Origin: Actinomycetota bacterium
GTDB lineage: Bacteria > Actinomycetota > Coriobacteriia > Anaerosomatales > D1FN1-002
Assembly (NCBI GenBank): GCA_005774595.1
Contig: VAUM01000008.1
Coordinates: 1-17,549 of the forward strand
DNA: 17,549 nt
Reading direction: 5' to 3'
Under the pieces are notes generated by a model. That model did no database searches. It had not been told where the DNA came from and was given only the letters and a program-made list of their open reading frames with translations. The translations under genes were made by a program, and so were the position numbers. How positions within the stretch are numbered: position 1 is the first letter of the stretch; the number at the start of each line of letters is the position of its first letter. Positions 7,126 through 14,500 of the stretch are shown here, one piece after another.

Positions 7126-7749
7126 TCAGGCTTCTTCGACGAGCCCCCGGCGGATCGCCTCGCGCACGGCCTCGACGCGGTTGCGCGCCTCGAGCTTGCG
7201 GTACAGGTGCGCCAGATGCGTCTTCACGGTGCTCGCGGACATGTGGAGCCGCTCGCCGATCTCGTCGGTGGTCAAGCCGTCCCGCAGCGCGACGAGCACC
7301 TCGGCCTCCCTCGGCGTGACCGACTCGCCGTTGGCCACGCTCAGGTCGCGCATCCGGCGCATGACCTCCGGGCTCGCGTAGAAGTTGCCCGCGGCGACCT
7401 CGCGCACCGCCTGCGGCAGATCGTCGGACGAGCTGTCCTTGAGCAGGTAGCCGTCCACGCCCGCCTCGAGGGCCATGACCATCTCGGCCTCGGACCGCAC
7501 GCCGGTGAGGATGAGGATGCGGACCGAGGGGGCGACCTGCTTGGCCCGCCGGGCGAAGTCCGCGCCGAGGCCGTCGGGGAGGCGCATATCCATCACGACG
7601 ACGTCGGGCTCGCAACGGTCGAGCGACGCGATGAACGGGCAGCCCGCCTCGTACGCGCCGACCACCTCGAACTCCGTGTCCCGACCGAGCACGGCCTCGA
7701 TGCCGTCGCGCACCACGCGGTGGTCGTCGACGATCGCGATCCTCAGCAT
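7126..7749 (-). CDS. NarL/FixJ (LuxR-type) two-component response regulator
   Basis: A 207-residue protein, the standard length. The receiver domain (1-120) has acidic pocket Asp8-Asp9, phosphoacceptor Asp54 in VVMDMRLPDG, Thr82 and Lys104. The C-terminal LuxR-type helix-turn-helix (about 142-205) contains TPREAEVLVAL, LTTDEIGERLHMSASTVKTHL and a final YRKLEARNRVEAV segment, all canonical for DNA binding. ATG 7749 has AGGAGGG 6 bases upstream, and this site overlaps the stop codon of the upstream kinase gene (stop at 7760-7762). It is therefore the last gene of a kinase-kinase-regulator operon. Target genes cannot be read from the sequence. Confidence 0.95.
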   Translation of the reverse strand: MLRIAIVDDHRVVRDGIEAVLGRDTEFEVVGAYEAGCPFIASLDRCEPDVVVMDMRLPDGLGADFARRAKQVAPSVRILILTGVRSEAEMVMALEAGVDGYLLKDSSSDDLPQAVREVAAGNFYASPEVMRRMRDLSVANGESVTPREAEVLVALRDGLTTDEIGERLHMSASTVKTHLAHLYRKLEARNRVEAVREAIRRGLVEEA

Positions 7750-7759
7750 GCAAGCCCTC

Positions 7760-9445
7760 CTAGCATGGCATCCACACCTGCACCCGCGTGCCCTCGCCCG
7801 GGCCGGTGACGAGCGAGAACCTGCCGGAGTGCCGCTCGCCGCGCGATCGCATCCCGCGCAATCCTATACCCGCGGTGCGAGCGTGCGTCGTATCGAACCC
7901 GCGGCCGTCGTCAGTGATCGACAGCGTCACCCCACTCGCCTCGAACGCGAGCTGGACGCGAACGTTCTGCGCACCGGAGTGACGCCAGACGTTGGAGAGC
8001 GCCTCCTGCAGCACGCGCAGAAGGTCCCTGCACGCCTCCTGATCGAGATCCCGTGCGCTCCCGCGCACGTCCAGGACGACCGACAGCCCCGACAGCGTGG
8101 CGAACTCCTCGACATAGCGCTGCACGGTGCCGGCCACGTCACTCTCCCCCTCGGAGCCCTCCCACTCCAAGACCGAGAAGCGCAGGTCCGTGAGCGCCCC
8201 GGCCACGCAGGCGCGCACCTGTCCGAGCCGCGCGTGGACGTCCTCGGGTCCGTCGGAGCCGAGCGCGGTGTCCAGCAGCAGGCTGGCACCCCGCAGCCGG
8301 CGCACCACGGTGTCGTGCAGCGCCCTCGTCAGGCGGTTCCGCTCCTCGGCCACGGCATACTCGCCCGCGTGCGCCCGAAGTTCCAGATGTCTGCGGGACA
8401 TCGACACCTGCTCGGCGAACAAGCCGAGCAGTTCCAGCCGCTCGTCGGAGAAGCCCGATCCGTCTCCGCTCTCGACGACCATCAGGCCGGCCGCCTCGTC
8501 TTGGCCGGCGATCGGGACCACGACGGCCGGCGCGTGCACGGCCTCACCGCACACCACCGTGTCTTCCTCGATGAGGATCTGCCGTCCCGCGGCGACCGCC
8601 TCGGCGAGGAGCTCGTCGTCTTCGGATCGCGTCGCCGAGGCGCCGCGCCCGCCGAGGACGGGAACCGCGCGCCCGTCGTCCATGAACCAGATCCTCACGC
8701 TCGAGAAGCCCATGTCGACCAGCGAGGTCAGGACCACGCCGAGGATCTCGTCGGAGTCCGACCTGTCGAGCATCGCCTCGCCGACGTCCAGGAGCGCCAC
8801 GATCTCACGCTTGCGGCGATCGACCTCGGCGCGCGTGCGGGTCAGCGCCGACGCGTCCTCGTTCAGACGCCGCCGCACGCGATCGAGCGACCTCACGCTC
8901 CCGACGCCGTACGCCCAGATCGTCGAGAGCATGATCACGCCGAAGAAGTCCTGAAGCCCTCCCCAGCCGAACACCTGCGCCGCCGGCCAGCCGCGCAGGA
9001 GGCAGACCACGACCGAGGCGGTGCTCCACGCGAGCCCCCCGGCCAGCCCGACGGCGACGCCGCCGTACAGCCCGGGGATGAGCAGGGTGCAGGGCGACAG
9101 CACCCAGAACGGCTCACTTGTCCCGGGACCGGGGCCGTTGTCGATGAAGTACAGCGCCGTGAGCAGGGCGAAGTCCACGATGGCGAGCCATGGTCCGCGC
9201 TTGACCGCCTCGCTGACGCGCCGGTCGAACAGCGTGAGCACGAGGAGGTAGGCCGCAGCCGCCCCGATCCCGAGCCACACACGCTCCGCGCGCGGCCCGG
9301 CGTCCGGGGACAGGATGCCGCTCGTCACGGGTATGACGGCGAGAAGGAGCCACCTCACGACCAGGACGCCTCGAAAGAGCGCGAGGTCGGAGTCGGTGCG
9401 CCATGCCGCCGCCATGCGCTCCCGGAGATTCAGCACGGCAGCCAC
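7760..9445 (-). CDS. membrane sensor histidine kinase (HisKA_3 type), copy 1, phosphatase Gln replaced
   Basis: A 561-residue protein. About six membrane segments lie within residues 24-185 and make up the input region. A GAF-like domain (about 215-355) follows. The HisKA_3 dimerisation domain has phosphoacceptor His377 in ALHDTVVR, and the HATPase domain has an N box (EALSNVWRH, Asn485), a DDGRGFD box (512-518) and GIGLRGM (526-532). It is paralogous to the adjacent kinase at 9430-11115 along its whole length, ending in VQVWMPC versus VQVWLPC. The DxxxQ phosphatase motif reads Asp378-TVV-Arg382, so the Gln is missing. The start is uncertain: GTG 9445 overlaps the upstream stop by 16 bases, while ATG 9415 lies just after that stop with GGGAG close by. 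The response regulator follows after 10 bases. Confidence 0.92.
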   Translation of the reverse strand: MAAVLNLRERMAAAWRTDSDLALFRGVLVVRWLLLAVIPVTSGILSPDAGPRAERVWLGIGAAAAYLLVLTLFDRRVSEAVKRGPWLAIVDFALLTALYFIDNGPGPGTSEPFWVLSPCTLLIPGLYGGVAVGLAGGLAWSTASVVVCLLRGWPAAQVFGWGGLQDFFGVIMLSTIWAYGVGSVRSLDRVRRRLNEDASALTRTRAEVDRRKREIVALLDVGEAMLDRSDSDEILGVVLTSLVDMGFSSVRIWFMDDGRAVPVLGGRGASATRSEDDELLAEAVAAGRQILIEEDTVVCGEAVHAPAVVVPIAGQDEAAGLMVVESGDGSGFSDERLELLGLFAEQVSMSRRHLELRAHAGEYAVAEERNRLTRALHDTVVRRLRGASLLLDTALGSDGPEDVHARLGQVRACVAGALTDLRFSVLEWEGSEGESDVAGTVQRYVEEFATLSGLSVVLDVRGSARDLDQEACRDLLRVLQEALSNVWRHSGAQNVRVQLAFEASGVTLSITDDGRGFDTTHARTAGIGLRGMRSRGERHSGRFSLVTGPGEGTRVQVWMPC

Positions 9446-11115
9446 ACCTGCACCTGTGCGCCACCGCCGGGCGTCGACTGCACCGACAGCCTGCCCGCGT
9501 GGCGCTCTCCGCGGCCGCGCATCTCGCGCAGTCCGGCGCCGGACCCGTGCGTGACCGAGCCCTCGTCGAATCCCACGCCGTCATCGGCGACCGCGAGCGT
9601 GACCCCGTGTTCGCCGAACGCGAGCCGCACCTCGACGTGCGAGGCCCGGGCGTGGCACCAGACGTTGCCCAACGCCTCCTGGAGCACGCAGAGGAGGTCC
9701 TTGCGCTTGTCCGCGCCGACATCGCGCGGACGGCCACAAACCGTCAGGTCCACAGGCACGTGCGCGAGCGCGGAGAACTCGTCGGAATAGCGCTCCACCA
9801 CGTGCGGGAGGTCGTCCTCCCACGCCAGGCTGTCCCACTCGAGCACCGAGAAGCGCAGGTCGGTCAGCGCGCCCGCGACGCCGGCCTTCAGCCGGACGAG
9901 GTCGGCGCGAAGTGCGTCCGGCAACTCCGACCCGAGCATGGCGTCCAGCAGCAGGTTGGCCCCGTACAGCTTCTGCACGACCGTGTCGTGCAGCTCGAGC
10001 GCCATGCGGTTGCGCTCTTGCGCCACCGCGAACTCGCCCGCGCGCTCGAGCAGGCGCAGGTGCTGCCTCGCGACGGCGATCTGCGCGGCGAACAGGCTGA
10101 GCAACTCGATGGTCTGTTCGGAGAGGAGCGACTCGCCGCCCTCCACGACCAGGACACCCGTCACGCCCTCCCCGAGCACGGGAACGAGCACCGCCGGCGC
10201 GCGCACGAGGGCACCGCAGAAGGTCGCGTCCTCGACGAGCGTCACGGTCTCCCCGCCACCGGTCACTCGCGCGAGCAGCGCGTCGTCCTCCGCATGCGTG
10301 GCCGTCGTGCCGCCCTCCGGAGGCATGAGGGCCGCCGTGCCATCTTCGACGCGCCAGACGCGCGCACCGGGGAAGCCCGCGTCCGACAGGGCGTCGAGCG
10401 CCACGCGCAGGACGTCGGCCATGCGGCTCCGGCCCAGCATCGCACTCCGGATCCGGTGGATGGCGAGCACGTTGCGCGTGTGCTCGTCGAGCTCCCGGAC
10501 GGCGCGGTCGAGCTGCTCGCGGCCGCGCTCCGACTCCTCGACCGCCCTGCGCAACCGGAACGCGGTCCGGGACGCGTACATCCAGACGACGGCCACCACC
10601 GCGTAGTCGACCGTCAGCACCGCGACGAGCGAGGCCTCACCGTTCGCCGCCAAGACGGCGGGCGCCGCGCCCCGGAAGGCGAGCGCCGCCAGCTGGATGA
10701 CGCCCATCGATAAAGCGCCGGCCACCGCGGCCGGCCACGTCCCGTGGAGGCTCGTCATGAGGATCGAGCCCCAGCTGTACGTGTACAGGGGGCTCCACCC
10801 CTGCGTGCCCCCGCACAGCGCGAGCGCGGCGGCGGCGACCAGGTAGTCCACGACGGCGAACAGGCGGGTCCTCATGTGCGAGGCGTACACCCGGCGCCGC
10901 GAGCCGGTCAGCACGACGTGGTAGGCGACGAGCCCGGCGAACACCGCCGGGAACCCCGTCATGTCCATCTCCCCCGTGGCGAGGTTGCGCAGGTAGAGGA
11001 CGCCCTCCACCACGAGGATGCACCAGCGGATGACGAGGACCGCGGTGAACAGGCCGAGGCCGGAGGGCGCGCGCTCCCCCCTCGGTCCATGTGTCGATCG
11101 CTTCAGCAGGCCCAT
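9430..11115 (-). CDS. membrane sensor histidine kinase (HisKA_3 type), copy 2, intact DxxxQ
   Basis: A 561-residue paralogue of the next kinase in the operon. Hydrophobic segments fill residues about 21-185, then a short coiled-coil-like linker (about 186-212) and a GAF-like domain (about 213-355). HisKA_3 has His376 in LELHDTVVQ, with the DxxxQ motif Asp377...Gln381 intact. The HATPase domain has QEALGNVWCH, DDGVGFD (511-517) and GAGLREM. By analogy to NarX-type kinases, this copy should be able to dephosphorylate the regulator. Cys300 in the GAF domain (FCGALVRAPAVLVPV) matches Cys299 of the other copy. ATG 11115 is preceded by a GGGGGG run close to the start and a GAGGGG further upstream. 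It is the first gene of the three-gene signalling operon and is divergent from a possible small gene at 11277. The sensed signal is unknown. Confidence 0.93.
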   Translation of the reverse strand: MGLLKRSTHGPRGERAPSGLGLFTAVLVIRWCILVVEGVLYLRNLATGEMDMTGFPAVFAGLVAYHVVLTGSRRRVYASHMRTRLFAVVDYLVAAAALALCGGTQGWSPLYTYSWGSILMTSLHGTWPAAVAGALSMGVIQLAALAFRGAAPAVLAANGEASLVAVLTVDYAVVAVVWMYASRTAFRLRRAVEESERGREQLDRAVRELDEHTRNVLAIHRIRSAMLGRSRMADVLRVALDALSDAGFPGARVWRVEDGTAALMPPEGGTTATHAEDDALLARVTGGGETVTLVEDATFCGALVRAPAVLVPVLGEGVTGVLVVEGGESLLSEQTIELLSLFAAQIAVARQHLRLLERAGEFAVAQERNRMALELHDTVVQKLYGANLLLDAMLGSELPDALRADLVRLKAGVAGALTDLRFSVLEWDSLAWEDDLPHVVERYSDEFSALAHVPVDLTVCGRPRDVGADKRKDLLCVLQEALGNVWCHARASHVEVRLAFGEHGVTLAVADDGVGFDEGSVTHGSGAGLREMRGRGERHAGRLSVQSTPGGGAQVQVWLPC

Positions 11116-11276
11116 GCGCCCCCCGCACGTGCACGCCCCTCGCGCCTATCGTCGCACAACACTCGGCCCGGCTCGACCCCGCCGCGACGGGCGGGGCGAA
11201 CGGCGCCTCGCGAGCCCGCGCCGCGGGTATCTACCGTATGTGGCTCCAACGGCTCACGAAGGGGAGGTGCCCTCCG
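11116..11276. other. 161-base divergent intergenic region
   Basis: It separates the signalling operon (minus) from a possible small gene (plus) and must hold the operon promoter. On the plus strand TACCGT (11232-11237), within GGTATCTACCGTATG, could be a -10 box for the small gene. I see no convincing -35/-10 pair for the kinase operon and no clear operator. Confidence 0.35.
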
Positions 11277-11462
11277 ATGACACAGCAGACCCACTGGCCC
11301 TTCGGGCAGGATGCGGGAGCGCCGAGCTCCAGGGCGATGCGCAGGCACGGCTCCGCGGCGGCGGCAGGCATGATGAAGGTCCCGACGTTCCGCCAGCGCG
11401 CGGTGCGCGACCGCCTCATCGTCGGCGGCAGGGCCCACACGCGGAAGCGCGGGCTGAGCTAG
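11277..11462 (+). CDS. possible small basic protein, 61 residues
   Basis: ATG 11277 is preceded by GGGGAGGT with 8-base spacing, the main argument for a real gene. The product is basic, with many Arg, Ala and Gly and no signal peptide, membrane segment or known motif. The stop at 11462 lies just before a strong hairpin at 11470-11499, which would fit a terminator. An opposite-strand frame (11231-11440) is also open with GC-rich third positions and encodes a Cys/Trp-containing peptide, but it lacks a ribosome-binding site. The frame could also be fortuitous in this GC-rich DNA. I do not recognise a family. Confidence 0.45.
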   Translation: MTQQTHWPFGQDAGAPSSRAMRRHGSAAAAGMMKVPTFRQRAVRDRLIVGGRAHTRKRGLS

Positions 11463-11469
11463 AGGCCCC

Positions 11470-11499
11470 GGCCGGCCCCGGCACGCGCCGGAGCCGGCC
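11470..11499. terminator. strong bidirectional hairpin terminator
   Basis: GGCCGGC pairs with GCCGGCC (7 bp); after one mismatch a further 5 bp close a 4-base loop (ACGC). It sits between two convergent stops: 12 bases beyond the giant wall protein (minus) and 7 bases beyond the small plus-strand gene. There is no U tract. Confidence 0.7.
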
Positions 11500-11511
11500 G
11501 AAGCCGCACGG

Positions 11512-14500
11512 CTACTGCAACGCTGCGTACACCGCGTCCCGCACCGCCTGGCTGACCGCCGCGGTCCCGCCGCAGTACCTCACCTCGAAGATCTCGAGTT
11601 TGTGCGCGATGAGCGCGGTGCGCACGGACGAGGCGAGCGACGCGGTCGGGGTCAGGAACAACAGGGCGTTCGACTCGCCCTGCACGGGACCGGCCGCCAG
11701 GGCGTCGGGGAACTTCTCGCCCGTCGCGATCGCGAGCTTGTCGTAGGAGTTCGCGGTGTTGCTCGCTGCCCATGAGGCGAACGCGGCCGACTGCGCCGAG
11801 TAGTCGGCGTTCGACGCGACCCGGGTCACGGTGCCCGTGATGCCTGCGTCGATGGCCGACTTCGTGGCGTCCGTCACGCCCGTCGTCGACGTCGAGCCGA
11901 CTACGTACGCGTTCGTGACCCCCGCCGAGACCAGCGCGTTCTTCACGTTCGTGTTCACCGTGGCCGAGTTGTTCGTGAGCAGGACCGGCCAGGTGTTCCG
12001 ATACGCGATCGGGCTGGCGAGCAGCGCGTCGGGGTAGTTCGTGCCCGTGACGATGAAGGCCTTCTGCAGCCCGGTTCCCTTGACCGTCCGCACGCGCGCC
12101 GCGACCTGGATCGCCGTGGCGTAGCGGTCGGCGCCGGCGATGCGCATGACGGTCTCGCCGGTCAGCGAGCTCTTGATCGAGTTCTCCATGCTCGTCGATA
12201 CCGCGGCGGTGCCGCCGATGATGTACACGGTGAACGACGCCCGGCCGCTCGTGAGGCGCCTGATCTCGGCGGCGGTCTCGGCCGGCAACGACGCCGTCGG
12301 ACCGTTGACCAGGATGATCGGCGAGCGGATCGCGCCGGCGAGCCCTGCCGCGCCGAGCGCGTCCGGGTAGTTGTGCCCGGTCGCGACGATGACCGCACCA
12401 CACGCACCGGTCGCGAACGTCGAGCGCGACATCGCCAGCCCGGTCCCGTACCGGTCCGCGCCCGCGATCTGCACGACGTTGATGACGCGGAAGGCCGACG
12501 CAGGCTTCGCCGGCACGGAGTACGCGTGGTACGTGTAGGCGCCCACCTGCACCGCGTGGTCGGTGAACGCGGCGTAGTACTGCGAGCCGGCCGGCGCCGC
12601 CTCGCTGCAGCCGGTGGCCGTCACGCTGGCGGCCACGAGCGTCGCCGAAACGTCCTGGGCCTCGACGGGCCAGGTGTCCGGACGTCGCGCGACCGAGTAC
12701 CCCGACCAACCCGTGTACGTCGTCGGCCGCGACCATGTCACCGCCACGCCGGTCGCCGTCGCCGATACCCGCACGGCGCGTGGCGGCTGCTGCGGCATGC
12801 CGACGGCGAAGGCCGGCGGCGACCAGCTCGTGCCGTCGCTCGTGAATGCGGCGTAGTAGTAGAACGTGCCGTTCGTGAGGCCGGCGTCGGTCGCCGTCAT
12901 CGACGCCCCCGGCGTGCCGGACGCCTCGAACGCGACGACCGCGCCGGAGTCGTCAGCGCTCACGGGGAACGCATCGGTGCGCCTCAGGATGCGGGTCTTC
13001 GCGTAGTCGGCGTAGTCCGGCTCCGTCCAGCGCAGGTAGACCGTCTGGGTCGCGCCCGCGGTGCGCAAGCGCTCGACCGGGCCGATGTCGGTGCTCGTAT
13101 ACGCCACGCTCCAGTTCTCGACATACGGCGTGTCGAGGCCGTCGCCCCCGAGGTCGAAGCGCACCCGCGCGCTGAAGATCCCGGGCGGGATGGCGCTGAG
13201 TGCGATCGTGTTCCCGCCGTTGCCGAGCGGCACCGGTCCGACGAACACCTGGCCGTCCTCGGACAGCACCGTCACCGAGCCGGTGGTCCCGGCGCTCATC
13301 CGCATGTTCACCACGAGGTTCTGCCACGAGTCGATGAACCGACCTTCCGCCGCTTGGATCGGGACGGACAGCGCGGTGCCCGTCGTCGTGAAGTGGACCG
13401 GCGCCCAGGTGGCACGGAACGCGTCGAGGACCGGCGTGACCGAGGTGTCGCTCGTCTCGCGCCCGTACGCGGCGCGCCAGCGCACCTTCTCGGTGGTCAG
13501 CGGCAGGCTGAGCGCCGGGCTCGAGTCGATCGAGAACCACGGCGACCACTCCTCGACGAAGCCGCCCGCCGTCATCTGCGCAGCCGGGTAGAACGAGACC
13601 TCGTAGCGCGCCGTCGTGCCGGTCGGCTCGGTCGCGTCCCACTCGAAGCCGCGGAAGTCGTAGTCGTAGTTCGGAGCCGGCGTGCCGTTGGGCACGAGCT
13701 CGTACGCGGCTGTCCCCAGCGGCGCGTAGCCCGCGGTCGCTGCGATCGCGTGCCCGATGCGGCGCCAGTAGGTCTCGTAGCACTCGGCCGGGTTGCCCCG
13801 GTTGCCGCGGTCGATGCCGTCGTAGTAGACGTGCCACACGCCTGAGGTCGCGTCGTAGGCCGCACCCGAGGCGCGCACGCCGTACTCGTCGAACGCGTAC
13901 GGATCCCCGCTCGGTGCGAGCGCGAGCCCGCGCTTCGTCCACGTCACGCCGTCGGTCGAATCCGCCGAGCAGACGCGCTCGACGCCGGCAGTGTCGACCG
14001 CTGAGTACCACATGCGGAACGCGGGCGTGGCCGACGCGTCGTAGGTGACCACGGGGTCGCGTGCGCTGCCGCCGTCGTACTGAGAGGCGCTGCCCCGGCT
14101 GACGACGGCACTCGCGTCGCGGACCCAGCCCGTGGTGAGGCTCGTCGTCTTCGCACGCCCGATCTCCCACACGCCCGCGTTGGTGTTCAGGTTGCGGCCC
14201 GCGTAGTACATCCAGTACTCGCCGCCCACGCGAACGACGCTCGGGTGCCCGACCGACGCGGCGTCGAAGCCCGACCCGTCGGCCGTAAGGACCGCCGTCG
14301 CGTTGCGCGTCCACACCGTCAGCGACGACTCCGTCGTGCGCGCGAGCCCGATAGACGACACGCTGGGCGCGGCGTTGTTCGTGCCCTCGTACAGCAGGAA
14401 GAGGGCGCCGCCGCTCGAGACCACGCTCGGCGCCGACGCCCCGCTCGCGTCGTGACTGCCCGCCGCACCGGTCTGGAACAACGCCGCGCGGGTGGCGTCT

